Shown here: positions 34,963 to 46,271 of the stretch, in pieces | Position numbering within the stretch: the first letter of the stretch is position 1 | Layout of the letters: each line of letters starts with the position of its first letter | DNA from: Vanrija pseudolonga | Lineage: Eukaryota; Basidiomycota; Tremellomycetes; Trichosporonales; Trichosporonaceae | NCBI RefSeq assembly: GCF_020906515.1 | Contig: NC_085854.1 | Location: 1,302,001 to 1,366,000 of the forward strand | DNA: 64,000 bases | Direction of reading: 5' to 3' | The notes under the pieces: generated by a model | Seen by the model: the letters and a program-made list of their open reading frames with translations, nothing else | Database searches by the model: none | What the model was told of the DNA's origin: nothing | Program-made: the position numbers and the translations under genes

Positions 34963-35525
34963 ATGTCGGCTATCACCAACATCAACGAGTTTGACCCCAA
35001 CAAGGCGGACAATGCCGAGGAGATTGAGATGCAGTGGTGTGAGTACAGCTGGCGCCGTCAGGCGACTGCTGGCCCGCGTCGGCGCGGCCTCCCTACCCCT
35101 CCGGGCTCCAGCTAATCCCCGCAGCCGTCAAGACGGTCGAGCACATGGAGGCGTACGAGAACCTGATCACGTCGACCGACCCCAAGACGCTCAAGCTCAG
35201 CTCGGACGACGACGCGATCCACGCCGACCTGCTGGCCAAGTTCCCCGAGTTCCGCGACCACGCCAACCTGCGCAACCTGGACGAGAACTGGCTCAAGTCC
35301 AAGGAGGGCAAGGAGCGCTGGCGCGAGTGGCTCGCCAGCTACGAGCAGAGCATCCCCGACTACAACTTTGGCACCATGCTCCGCCAGCACTCGGACCAGC
35401 TGTACTCTGAGCACAACGCCATTCTTGTTCTGCGCGCGCAGTTTGTCGCGATCGAGATTGCGCGTAACCGCGCCGGACTCAACGAGAAGGTTTACCACGA
35501 GGCGCAGGCTGCCAAGAAGGCCTAG
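34963..35525 (+). CDS. PBDC1 family protein (YPL225W-like)
   Basis: A small conserved eukaryotic protein known as PBDC1 (human CXorf26) and Ypl225w in yeast, recently described as a chaperone for nascent eEF1A. The spliced product is about 160 residues. Family features are NAEEIEMQW, VKTVEHMEAYENLITSTDPK, LKLSSDDDAIHADLLAKFPE, GKERWREWLASYE, DYNFGTMLR and QFVAIEIARNRAGLNEKVY. The only intron lies at about 35039-35123, after codon 25. It lacks the acidic tail of the animal protein, as fungal members do. The name PBDC1 (polysaccharide biosynthesis domain) is historical and gives no evidence of a sugar pathway. Function is taken from the family. Confidence 0.9.
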
Positions 35526-35837
35526 GCTGCGCGTCTGGTCGAACTGGCCAGCCACCGCTGGCGGGGTGCGCTGAGCACACGCGGCGCCCGAGGCCCGAGG
35601 CCTCTGCGCCCCGCCCTATAGTTTGTATTCCCATTGCACGCATCGAATGCACACACAACATGGTCGTGATCGTCGTGAAGAAGGACGATGTTTGTTTGTG
35701 GCGCAATAAGAGGAACAGGCGTGGCGCAATGCTTCCCAACACTAACCCCGTCCGAATTCTCTGAGATAGTAATACATAGAGTGGAGGATGATGAGTACAC
35801 ATGTGTCTATCAATGCAGTGTCTTCGTCAAGATGGAG

Positions 35838-37053
35838 CTACGACCCCAGGCGCGCGGCCACGAGCTCGTAGATGAGGAACATGCACGCGGCGTTGGGCAC
35901 GACGCGGAACATGTGCGCCGTCAGACCGCCGTACAGGCTCGCGACGCCCTCCTCCTTGATGACAAGCTTGAGCGTCTGCAGGAGCCCAGTGTACTTTTGC
36001 ACGCCGTTGACTGCCGGCTGTCGCAAGCGCGTGCGCACCACCTCGTGCGGGTACGTGATGAGCGAGGCGACGGCCTTGGCGCCGCCCGACGCGCCGACAA
36101 TCGACCCAACGTACCCCAGCAGGCTCTGCTTGCTGTCCTCGAGATCAACCGCGCGCGTGCGCCCGATCCGCTTGAACCGCTCGTACAGCGTCCACTGGAT
36201 CACGCCCTCCGACACGCCGAGGTAGCTTGCCGACAGGCCGCGGTACAGCCCGCGGATGCCCTCGTTCTTGATAATGTCGGCTGTCATCTTGAGCGCCTGG
36301 TGCGACTCGGCCTTGCCCGCGCCCGCGGCCTTGGCAGACAGCTGCAGCCGCGTCTTGACGACCCAGATGGGGTTGGTGCCGGTGGAAGTCATGACGCCGG
36401 CAATGGCCGCCGCGCCGAGGTGGACCAAGGGCGAGTCCTCGGCCGTCTGGCCCTCCTTTTCTGTCGGCGCGTTCGGGAACGTCTTGGCGAGGAACGCCTT
36501 CGACGTAGGGTAGAAGTAGAAGTTGATGGCGCGCGCCGGGATGATGCCGACAAGCGACGGCCCAAGACCCTTGTACAGCGCGCGCCAGCCCTCTTCCACC
36601 TGTATCCGCCGGATGAGGTACATTGTGTCGACAAACTGCCACAACGAGCCCGAGATGCCCCCGCGATGGGGCACCTTTTTCGCCACCATCTCGGCCTCGT
36701 GCCGCATCACCGCGGCCGATCCGTTGCCATTCACGATGGGGGTCGGGACAGCGCGGGGTTTGGGCTCCTTGAACAGGTCGGACTGGAGGCGAGTCTGGGT
36801 CGGGTCAGCGGGGGTCATCGGTGTGGAGACATCGGCTTACCTTGACGACATCAAACGGAGACGTGACGATCGCGCCAGCCATACCGCCGAGGCTGAGGTG
36901 TGAGCTTTCGTCTTGGTTCGCGGCCACCATAGCTCACCTCCCGGCGACCGAATGCTGCCATCCGACGAGCTGCTTCTTGGCCTTGGGCGGGGGTGGCGGG
37001 ATGAGTTTTGACGACGACGCCACAGGGGATGCCTGCACGGGGGTCGCAGACAT
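35838..37053 (-). CDS. RIM2: Mitochondrial pyrimidine nucleotide carrier (RIM2/SLC25A33-36 type)
   Basis: An inner-membrane carrier with three repeats of about 100 residues, each with two helices. Signature sequences are PFDVVKTRLQSDL (first repeat, rebuilt across an intron), GTNPIWVVKTRLQ (second, with Trp in place of the usual Asp, as in this subfamily) and TYPHEVVRTRLRQP (third). Matrix helices EEGWRALYKGLGPSLVGIIP and NEGIRGLYRGLSASYLGVSE are typical. The long loop after the first repeat, with KVPHRGGISGSLWQFVDTMY, and the PNPIW-like motif point to pyrimidine nucleotide carriers. The start MSATPVQASPVASSSKLIPP at 37053 adds a short Pro-rich matrix or intermembrane tail. Introns at about 36796-36842 and 36900-36943. 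Divergent from RPC25 by 340 bp. Confidence 0.9.
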
Positions 37054-37393
37054 GTCGGGGAGGAGAGGGGGGTGCTAGCCGTGCAAGGGGGCTATGCGGT
37101 GCGCGTTTCCGTGTTGTTGCGGTTGTTATTCACAGTTCACAAACAGAAATGAACATTTCTCGCCGACATCGCAGAAATCTCAAGCCGGCAGATCGGCACG
37201 GCACGTGGGAATTTTACACGTGTGTTTAAATTTCGACTGTATCACCTGTCTGCAAGTGGAGGCAAGTTTGAATTGTTAGTGCTGCTCGTGGTTACTGCTG
37301 CCATCTTCTTGCGTCACAACAATCACTTGCACCACTCGCCCTCTCGCTCTCGGGCACCCAATGGCCAGATAGCACGAGGCGGGGGAGTATATC
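37054..37393. other. Divergent promoter RIM2 / RPC25
   Basis: 340 bp between two start codons. AT-richer than its surroundings (TTTAAATTT near 37226). The sequence GTATATC lies just before the RPC25 ATG. Likely bidirectional promoter. Confidence 0.4.
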
Positions 37394-38391
37394 ATGTTCA
37401 ATCTCATCGCCGTGCGGGTGAGTTGGCGTGCCAGCTTAGCCGCAGCAGCTCACACACGCAGGACACGGTCCCCGTCGCACCTAAAACCTTTGGCATCGAC
37501 CCAGCGATCACCATCCAGGATGCGCTCAACAAGAAGTGGGTAGAGTCTGGAGAGTGGGGAGTTGGGCTGACCTGGGACAGATTTGCCAACCGCCTGATCC
37601 CGGAGCGCGGCCTCGCGCTCTCAGTCTTTGACATCCTCACGGCCGAGGACGGCAGCGTGACCTGGGGCAATGGACAGATGTTCTACAAGGGTGGGAAGGA
37701 GATTGGGGGGTGAATGCTGACCGTCCAGTCTCTTTCAGGATAATCCTCTTTGCACCGTTCGTCGGAGAGGTCATCTTAGGCAAGGTGCACTCGACGACGC
37801 CAGAGTACATCAGGGGTAGGTGGCGTGACGCAGGCACGAAGTGCTCACCTGCCAGTGTCCCTTGGCTTCTTCCAGGACGTCTACATCCCACCAACATTGC
37901 TCCCTCCTGGATCGGCATAGTGAGTTGTGCCTCGAGGCCCCGCTGACCCCCAGCGACGACAATGAGAAGAGATTCTTCTGGTACCCTGGCGACGACGCAA
38001 ACCAGATGGACGAGGCGCAGCTCCTGAACACGATCAAGGCTGGTGCGTGCTACTCAGCAGCCTCTGACAATGCTGACGCCTGCCAGAACGCTTCTACTAC
38101 GACCCCGGAGAGCCGATCCGCTTCCGTGTCGACTCGATCGAGTGGCACGAGAACGAGCCTGGACCACCACAGGCGCGCAAGGAGCCCGAGGAGGGCGCCG
38201 AGGCGCCCGCTGAGGACGACAAGGGCGCGTACGAGCGCGCGGGTTACCGCATTATTGCGGCCGTCGCCGAGCAGGGCCTTGGCCTCGTCAGTTGGTGGGG
38301 CGAGAACGAGGCTGGTGGAGAGGAGGAGGGGTCAGAGGAGGTTGTCGAGGCTGTGGCCGCCGAGTACGAACTCATCGACGAGAAGGCGTAG
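37394..38391 (+). CDS. RPC25: RNA polymerase III subunit Rpc25 (RPC8)
   Basis: The Rpb7-like stalk subunit of RNA polymerase III, needed for initiation on tRNA and 5S genes. The N-terminal Rpb7-type domain (TFGIDPAITIQDALNKK, NRLIPERGLALSVFDILTAE) is followed by the S1-like OB domain (FRIILFAPFVGEVILGKV, GFFQDVYIPPTLLPPGS, RFFWYPGD, YDPGEPIRFRVDSIEWHENE). The acidic region GEEEGSEEVVEAVAAEYELI ends the protein. About six small introns (near 37417-37459, 37534-37580, 37692-37732, 37815-37853, 37920-37953, 38042-38085). The ATG at 37394 gives MFNLIAV, matching the family start (M-F-x-L). The reading is complete. Confidence 0.92.
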
Positions 38392-39615
38392 GGTGGGCGA
38401 GGCGATATGCGTGCTGCGCCCCTAGAGGCTGGTGATGATACCAGCGTGTGACACTAGAAATGCATACTGTAATCAGAGTGGTGCGGGGTGTGGCTCCTGG
38501 AGATGTGGCTCCTGGAGCTAGGGTGGGTTTGGAGTCGCCGTATTGATCAGGCCGAAGGGGATCGTAGCGTGATCGCTCAGCAACGAGAGCGCCAAGCGCT
38601 GTCGCGGGGTCCGAGATCTCGCTGCTTGCTCAGATTCCTGTCGTTGCTGGCCCTGTTGGAAGGTCGTTTGGCCCACGGATTGATAACATGCCGACAAGCG
38701 AGCTTGTGGCATTGCTGGGCGCGGGGAGAGCCGTAGCTCGGGATGGATGCGCGCGGGGCGTCGGCCTCGTGCCCCGCCTGCCACTGTGTGCTGCATGTGC
38801 TGCCTACAGTGCCACGCGCTGATCCCCAGCGCTGACAGTACACAGAGGTACAGATGACTGCGATCAACAACACGCGCGCGCACCAGGCGCCGGCGTTTCG
38901 GCAACTGACTGTCTCAAAGGCACCGCCTTGTGCGGGGTGCTCCAAATTGATCCACAGACTGATAATGCCGCGGGTACCGCGTGGATACAGCGTTAGCCCT
39001 TGTTGTCGTCGGCAACATCCAGGCTGGGGGGACTCTGCGGCTATCCCCGTCGTCGGTGACTGAGAGTACCCACTGGTTTGTAAGATACGTCTGTGCCTGG
39101 CGCGGCATACCGTATTGCATGGAAATCCCGCCTCTATGTACGCGCGCTGCGCGCGCGCGTGTGCTACACGCTCGGCTGCAGCGTCGCCAGGAGGCCCAGG
39201 AGCCAGCGGTTGTGCCGCCCCCGCAGCAGCAATGTTAGTCATCTTCGCCCACGTCTAGACGAATGCCACTGGCTGGCGGGGCCGGCCCAGTGCCGACGGA
39301 ATGTGACTACTCCTTCAGGGATGTAAGTTATCCGGAAGTCGGAGGTTGAGCGCCGTTGCGGCGCGCAGCCAGGCCGCCAGCGCGCGTCTGATTTAGAACG
39401 TGCACCCTGTGACGACATTGGCTGCTGCTGCAGCTGCTGCAGATGCACGACGACGACGACTTGCCTCGCTGGCTCGTAGCCGCTGTCCCGTCTCGCAACT
39501 TAAAGGCGGCCCTCACAACCTCTCTTGTTGCATTCATCTTCCCCAACCAAGCTAGTTCTTCTCACCCCCTTCTCAACCACCACCACCCACCACCCACCAC
39601 AACAACCACCCCACA
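38392..39615. other. 1.2-kb intergenic region before the GST gene
   Basis: Contains a 15-bp direct duplication (GTGGCTCCTGGAGAT-type, about 38490-38520), a CGCG-alternating patch near 39143-39165, and C/A-rich leader sequence before 39616. A minus-strand frame of 221 codons (38577-39242) has no family features and was not called. Confidence 0.45.
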
Positions 39616-40626
39616 ATGCCCTACACTCTCCACGGAGCCGTAGCCTCGACCGTAAGTCCTCCTCCTCCACGCCTAGCCACGCCCGCTCACACCCCACCTA
39701 GTGCACCCGCCGTGTCCTCACGTCGGCCCTCCAGATCGGCGCCGACATCAAGGTCGACGAGGTCGAGTTCACCAAGATCTACACCCCCGAGTGGACCGCC
39801 CACCAGCCCTTCAACCAGATGCCTTACCTCTCGGACGACAGCACCGGCTTCGAGACCTTCGAGTCGCGCGCCATGGCCAAGTGTGAGTCGCTCGCTCGCT
39901 GCCTGTGACTGTGCGAGGAGGTCCTTTGACTGACCCGTGGCTTCCCCAGACATTGCCCTCAAGGAGAAGTCGGACCTCATCCCCTCGACCAACGACATTG
40001 ACGCCTACGCCAAGTTCGAGCAGGCCTGCTCGATCGAGCAGTCCAACTTTGACCCCTTCGCCTCGGGCCTCGCTGCCGAGCTTGTCTTCGGCCCTGCGTG
40101 AGTGTCCATGCCAGTGCGGGGCGACGATCTGCACAGCCGCGTGCCATGGCCGTGCAGCTGTACGCACCTACAGGCCCCTGCCTTGTGCGCCACCCCGTGT
40201 ACCACGTTCGGCTACGCTACCGCTACTGCCAAGCCCCGCGTGCTTCCTACCACAGTCGTTCCCCGCTCACACACACAGCCGCGGCGCCCCCACCGACCAG
40301 AAGCGTGTCGAGACCCTCACCGCTACCCTCGCCAAGAAGCTCCAGGGCTACGAGCGCATCCTCGAGAAGCAGCGCTACCTCGCCGGCGACAAGCTCACCC
40401 TTGCCGACATCTTCCACCTTCCCTACGGCAAGATGGCTGTTGACGTGAGTGGTGATTTGGCAGGGCGGAAACTCCCCAGGCTATCTTGCCGTGTGCACCG
40501 CTGACACCCGTCTAGCTCGGCCGCGCTCCCGGTCTCGTTGACGGCTCCCTCCCCAACGTCACCCGTTGGTGGAAGGAGATCACTGCCCTCCCCGCCTGGG
40601 AGAAGGCCAACAACTGGGCCAAGTAA
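39616..40626 (+). CDS. Glutathione S-transferase (fungal phi-like / GSTF class)
   Basis: A soluble glutathione transferase of about 210 residues. The N-terminal thioredoxin-fold domain reads MPYTLHGAVASTCTRRVLTS, then QPFNQMPYLSDDSTGFETFE with the conserved cis-Pro (QMPYL) and the ES/FES glutathione-binding pair. The helical C-terminal domain carries LEKQRYLAGDKLTLADIFHL, the N-capping box motif of GSTs. Ser11/Thr12 next to Cys13 lie where phi-class enzymes place the catalytic Ser. Four introns, one of them about 180 nt (40100-40279). Likely role is detoxification or redox protection in the cytosol. Substrate specificity is not deducible. Confidence 0.9.
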
Positions 40627-41166
40627 GGTGCCCAGCGGTACCGGTGCCCTGTGGAGTGCTCCCTCGCATTCTGCGGCTTAAAAAGTGGACCCTTGTGGCC
40701 TTGGAAGAACCAACAACAGTGATGAGAGCGAAGATGTGACAATGTGAACCAGATTGGTTGAGTGCGAGGCAAGCTAGTTCTACCCACAACTGCCACGCCA
40801 CAAACGCTCTGGCCTCGGATCCGTCCCTCCGAGACACCACAACTGATCTCACTTCCCTCCAAGTTACTACCAGCTGAGAGACCAGCGCCTGCTGATATAA
40901 CCGGAGCCATGCAGACCAGCCACGACCAGCTAATTTTACCCCGCATCAACATCTAGCGCACGGGACCACGCGGTGCACCTTCGTCAGAAGGTCTGTGCGC
41001 ACTTGTTCTTCCCTGGTGGCACAAGCACTGGTACACACAATCGCAGCCGCCATGTGTCTCCGCACCATCTTCCCGATGACGCTTCGTGTCGAGATCGTCG
41101 CGGGCATATATAAAGGCTGAGAGGGTGTATTGTCTTTCCCCCGCCACAACAAACGAACAACCAACC
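40627..41166. other. Intergenic region upstream of the insulysin gene
   Basis: 540 bp between co-directional genes. It contains the TATA box listed separately. A short minus-strand frame is not supported. Confidence 0.4.
41107..41114 (+). promoter_or_regulatory. TATA box of the insulysin gene
   Basis: TATATAAA, 53 bp before the ATG at 41167. A consensus TATA box in the right strand and a plausible distance for a short leader. Confidence 0.55.
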
Positions 41167-44100
41167 ATGACGCTCGACATATTCCCCCCACCCCCAACGT
41201 ACCCGCTGGCGACGACCGACCCAGTCGAGCTCAAGCTTCCTCCCACCGAGACTCGGCCCCACCGCTACTTTACCCTTCCGAATGGTCTCCAGGCCATCGT
41301 TGTGTCTGATCCCACCACGGACAAAGCGGCGGCATGTGTCTTCCTCGCTGTAGGCTGGATGGAGGACCCCGACGACTTGCCGGGCTGTGCACACTTTGTG
41401 TGAGTGGATGCCGCCATTCCATGCTTCACCACCGACTCAGCCTACATGTGTGGTTGGTTCATGGCGCTAACATCCGCAGTGAGCACCTCATGTGCATGTC
41501 GTCGAAGAACGTAAGCACCAACTCCAGCAGGGTGGGTCATCGCTGACCATACACAGTTCCCCGGCGAGGGCGCATACGAGGCCTACCTCCAGGAGCATGG
41601 TGGCGACCGCAACGCTGGCACAAGCTTGGGTACAACCAACTACCACTTCGAGGTTTCGAGTGACGCGCTCGAGGGGGCACTTGAGCGCATGGCAGACCTC
41701 TACATCAACCCTCTCTTCCCTCCGGGCCTGGCCGAGAGGGAGACCAATGCAGTGGACCTGGAGTTTAAGGGCACTGTGCTAAGTCAATATATGGTGAGCT
41801 CTCAGGTTTGCCGCCCGAGACTAGCTGACGACGGTAGAGGGTGTTCCATCTCCAACTGTCTTTGGCCAAGAACCACCCCTTTGGCAAGTTTGGTTGCGGA
41901 AACCACCAGACTCTGTGGGAGGACCCAGTTGCCGCGGGCCGTAACCCTCGCGACGAGATTGCAGCATGGTGGAAGAAGCAGTACTGCCCTCGCCGAAGCG
42001 CTTTAACCGCCGTCGGGCGGGAGGATCTTGACACGCTTACAGCGTGGGTTGAGACGTCCTTTGGCAAGATGGAGGTAACGACCGAAGGGCTCGAGCCCTC
42101 TGGCCCGCACGGGGTTCGTATCGTCTACGATAATCACCCTTATGGGCCAGAGGCACAGGGTCTGGCATTGTTCGTCAAACCTATCAAAGACGATCGCGAA
42201 ATGGAGATCCAGTTCATCGTGCCCGATGTTGACCATTTACATGAGATCAAGGTGGGTCGTTGGCCACACTGCTGTGCTGACACCCAAGCCGTTCGAGGTC
42301 CTCCTCGAGTTACTCGCGTCCTCAAGCAAAGGGAGCCTCGAGGCGTACTTCAAACAGAGGGGGTGGGCCCTCTGTGTCCAAAGGTACATCCTTAGCGGCA
42401 CTACTGGGTTCAAGTCTGTTCACCTTTTCATCGAGGACCTCACACCGAGCGGACTCGAGGCGTGGCGCGAAGTTGTGGGCGCTGTGTACGCATATCTCGA
42501 TGTCCTGCGCGAAGGGTTTGAAGGCATCTCGTCATACTTTGACGAACTTCGCTCGCTCAAAAACATCGATTATCGGTTTGCCGAGCCGTCCCGCGCAAGG
42601 TATTATGTCCTTCAGACTGCTTCCAGGATACTGGCGCCAGTTCCCCGAGCTGAGATTCTGTCGTCGAGTCGACTGTACGGCGATTATGACGAGAAGGTGC
42701 TGCGCCTGGCTCTCGACCAACTCGTCCCCTCACGCGCGAACGTTTTCATCAGTAGTCAAAAGCTGCCTGACGACGTTCTTGGCGCTTTTGACGAGGTCGA
42801 GCACTACTATGGCACAGAGTTCCTACGGGTCAAACTCGACCAGACGCTCCTGTCAGGGCCGTATAAGCCCATTCCCGAACTCGCTCTGCCCCAGCCCAAT
42901 CCCTACATCCCTGCACGGTTCGATGTGCCCGAGAGTGATGTACAACAGTGGCCGACGCTTGTGACCCACTCCGACATTTCCGCCGTGTGGCACAAGGCCG
43001 ACGGCACGTTTAAGCTCGCCAAGAGTAAAGTCTGCATCAAGCTCAAGTCCCCTGTCCTTAATTCGTCACTTCGGCACCAGGTCCTAGCGGAGACTCTGAT
43101 TGAACTCTGGAGGTATGACGTCTCAGAGGACAGATACCAGGCGTCGGCGGCGGGGTTGTACGTCTCTCTGGGAGCCGACGGCAACACCATCGTTCTGTCC
43201 ATTCACGGATACACCGATCAGCTTCCTCGCCTTGCAACGACGTTGCTGTCGAAACTGGCATCGTCTCAAATTGAAAGTGAAGCGGCATTCAAACTTGTCG
43301 TGGACCAACTTCGGCTGCAGTGGAAGAACACCTCTCTCGACCGGCCTGTGGTTCAGGTCCATCGTGATCTATACCCTTACTTGGTCACCGAGAGAACATG
43401 GAGGCCGCATGAACTCCTCGCGGAGCTTGACTGTGAGTGAGGCCACATGTCCAGGTGCTAAACCCATCAGATGTGACCCCGTCCGATATCCACGCGTTCA
43501 GACGGCAGCTGCTCGAGCGGGTTCACATCGAAACACTCGCCCATGGCAGCATCACACGCGAGAGCGCCATCGATCTGGATAACAGTATCCAACGTGTTCT
43601 TGGATCCCGTGCCCTGTCGCCCGCTGAGAGGGGTGCAGTACCGCTCGCTCTCGCTGTACCCCAAGGCAAGTGCCACTCCTGGTCGTGCTAACTCTCGCAG
43701 GCTCAGAGTTTGTGTGGCAAGTACCGCTCCCCAAGGAAGCCGACCAAGTCAGCGTTGTCCAATACAACCTCAACCTTGGCTCCACCTCTGCCGAGCCCAC
43801 AACGCGCGCCCTCGCCCTACTCCTCAACCAGATCGCCAAGGCGCATACGTTTAATGTGCTGCGCACCGAGCAGCAGTTAGGTTATGTTGTGGGCTCATCT
43901 GTTGATACTGCCGGGCCTGTTGCGCGGTTCAGTATCATCCTCGAGACCAAGCATGACCCGGTCCATGTTGAGAACCGCATTGAAGATTTTCTGGACGCCA
44001 CTCTCCTGGGTATCATTGAGGCGTTGTCGCCAGAGGCGTTTGCACAAAACGTCAAGGCCGCGAGGGAAAAGCTCCTCGAGACGCCCAAGAAGCTCGTGGA

Positions 44101-44428
44101 GGAGACCAACCGAGACTGGAGACGTATCGAGAGGGCAACCTACGACTTTGATCGTTCGGAAGTCAATGCGGTAACGTTGGCCCAGATCACCAAGGACGAG
44201 TTTGTGGCCTTTTACAAGGAGGGAGTGCACACCTCCTCGACCACACGTCGCAAGGTGTCGATCCACGTGCGCCGCCAGAACCTGCCGCCGAGCGACGCAG
44301 CGTTCCGCCCTGAGACCAAGTTGATCGACGACATTGTTGCGTTCAAGCTCGGTCTGCCTCGTGTCGCGGTCGCGGTGACGCTTGACTCGATTGCGCGGGC
44401 TCGTGGCAGCGGTCAGGATGGTTTGTAA
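41167..44428 (+). CDS. M16 metallopeptidase, insulysin / a-factor-processing Ste23 type
   Basis: A cytosolic zinc peptidase of about 990 residues with four M16 domains, which encloses and degrades small peptides. The inverted zinc motif HXXEH appears as AHFVEH once exons are joined (the Val codon is split by the intron 41400-41480), with the downstream Glu in RETNAVDLEF. The end of the catalytic half has GLGTT-like and YRFAEPSRARYYVLQ sequences; the C-terminal half carries FNVLRTEQQLGYVVGS, the conserved substrate-clamping motif of insulysins. The family in yeast trims pheromone precursor, and in animals degrades insulin and amyloid. CMSSKN stands where most members have LFLGTKKYP, so the loop after HXXEH is divergent. 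About six small introns. TATA box 53 bp upstream. Confidence 0.93.
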
Positions 44429-44954
44429 TTGTGTCGATGATGGGTAATGGTCATTGTGTCGATGATGGATGATGATCATTCAAGAACAATGGCGATGTGG
44501 TGGGGTGAAGATGTGGGGGCGATGGTCGAGCTAAACAAGGAGGTGCGCCAGAGTGATCCATCACACCGGCTTATCACTGCCAGACAATGGGGATGTTGTG
44601 GTGCGAATTGGTTCGCGTGGCGGTCCAAACAACAAAGGGATCTCCACTGGAGCGGTCCATCACTGCCACTTTCCTCACAACCGCTTACAGGAGGTACTCA
44701 GCCCTTACCCGGGTGATGCTTCAAACAAGGATATCCACTCGAGTGGCCCATCACACCTGTTGACAAAAGGCGCTCAGCAGCGGTGAGCACACTTCGCCCC
44801 GCAGATGGCGATCAAGTATGCGCGGCACGCCTCGGATTCACTATTTACCTTCTACAATCCCTCCCTCGTCCCACTCTCACTCCCAATCCAACTCTCATCC
44901 ACTCGATCCCCCAGCCACATACTCACAGCCTCACGCGCCCAACAGCCAGCCAGC
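44429..44954. other. Intergenic region with 95-bp repeats
   Basis: Gap between the insulysin gene and Cys-rich copy 2. Most of it is occupied by the degenerate tandem repeat listed separately. No coding sequence is supported, and the rest should hold the promoter of copy 2. Confidence 0.5.
44486..44780 (+). repeat. Degenerate tandem repeat, about 95 bp x 3
   Basis: Three diverged copies share the order ACAATGG...(A)AACAAGG/AACAAAG...CCATCAC. The AAACAA word occurs at 44533, 44627 and 44723 (spacing 94 and 96 bp), and CCATCAC follows each at a similar distance. The first two copies also share the segment ACAATGGSGATGTKGTGG (44486, 44584). This looks like an old minisatellite. It lies just upstream of Cys-rich copy 2. 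Confidence 0.75.
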
Positions 44955-45864
44955 ATGTCCACGACCCCAACCCTCACCACCACGCTCTCCGTGATCAGGC
45001 TGCATTGCATTACGGACGCCGCCTCGGCCTCCCGCGGCGCCATCAACGACTACAACGACTGGCTCGCAGTGGTCAGCAACCTCCCCATGGACCCCGCGAG
45101 CCCCTTTACCCTGCCCCCGTGCCCGATGGAAATCGTCGCCGACCACCTTTTCGCGATCGAGGCGCGGCACCTTGCCGTCCGCCTCACACAGGTCCGCGCG
45201 ACCCTGATGGACCTCCGCCTCGCAGACCTCATGGCGTACCACAAGCAGGCTGGCACCGTCCTCGGCGCGCAAGAGGTACGTGGACAATACTGCAAGTTTG
45301 CGTTGCTGACACCTTTCACAGCTCTACTACGACCTGCTGACCCCGCCTATTGGCCACGCCCAAGCCCGCCTCGACGGCATGAAGCGCAGCACCATCGTCC
45401 AGATCATCGCCGAGAGCCAGGCCAAGTCTGTCTACTGGACCGTGGGCCAGGTCATGCTGTTCATCGGCGCCAGGTGGGCGTGGGACCTCGACGCCAACGC
45501 AGGTAGCATGGGCCCCAACCTGCGTGAGTTGCCCAACCCTCTCCGCCAGAAGGACGTTGTTTCCGAGTGGGACGACGCCAAGGCCCGCTACATCTATGAG
45601 CTCGCGCGATACTATGACGGCGAGTACCTCACCTACCAGCCCCCGTGCAAGGTGTGCCGCGCGTCCCGCATCCCGTTCCCGCTACAGCACCCAATCTTCT
45701 CCGTTCCCAAGTGCGTCACCTGTGTGTGCAGCAAGAAGTCGTGCAACAAGTCTTTCCTCCTCGGTGCTGCTGTCGTATCACCTCTGGTCAAGATGGAGGC
45801 GATGGTCAAGTTGGAGGTGATGGAGCCGGAGCCCGAAATCGAAGTCAAGGTGGAGAGGGAGTAA
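44955..45864 (+). CDS. Unrecognised Cys-rich protein, copy 2 of a two-member family
   Basis: A 287-residue paralogue of the protein at 19095-19981, of unknown function. Exons 44955-45275 and 45322-45864 are joined by a 46-nt phase-0 intron placed exactly as in copy 1, directly before LYYDLLTPP. Shared blocks are FTLPPCPMEIVA, ATLMDLRLADLMAYH, ARLDGM, WTVGQVMLFIGARWAWD, RYIYELARYYD and PPCKVCRASRIPFPLQHP...KCVTCVCSKKSC, with the same CX2C-X18-CX2C-X6-C spacing. Copy 2 lacks the 24-residue stretch of copy 1 and has a C-terminal extension of about 30 residues rich in Glu, Lys and Val (KMEAMVKLEVMEPEPEIEVK). No signal peptide or membrane helix. The pair lies 25 kb apart in the same orientation, so it is not a simple recent tandem duplicate. 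Confidence 0.8.
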
Positions 45865-46271
45865 GACGGGTAGTGATGGTAGATGCTTGGTTCAATGCAT
45901 AGCGAGTGCAGGTCGCGTGAAGAGCACACCTAGTATCGGAGAAGCAGCCCACACAATGCATTGCCCCCAGGCGCATACGCTGCACTGAGCCTGGGATGCT
46001 GGGGGGCAAGGTTGAAGGTGGCAGGTGGGCGTGAGGAAAGTGAAAGTGGCGCCACATTGCCCCTCCCATCCAGCCGACTTTTGTCGATGTACGTGTCCCC
46101 CGGCCTCCCAAGGCAAATGAAGCACTTGGAATAGATCAATTGCAGTAGACAAGGGGTAGGTACCAGGTCTCAGGGGCCCACGATGAGGAAAATGACATTT
46201 ATCGTATTTTCTTGAGCTTTCTGCCTCCCTCGCTGCCGCCAACCCTCGCCGACCACCTCTACATCGTCAAA
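45865..46271. other. Intergenic region
   Basis: Between Cys-rich copy 2 and the tRNA gene. It contains no supported gene. Confidence 0.4.

Noticed and set aside
35688-36845. 385-codon plus-strand frame
   Set aside because: Antisense to the RIM2-type carrier; the carrier motifs are on the minus strand.
38577-39242. 221-codon minus-strand frame
   Set aside because: No recognisable domain and unusual codon choice; it lies in an intergenic region with repeats.
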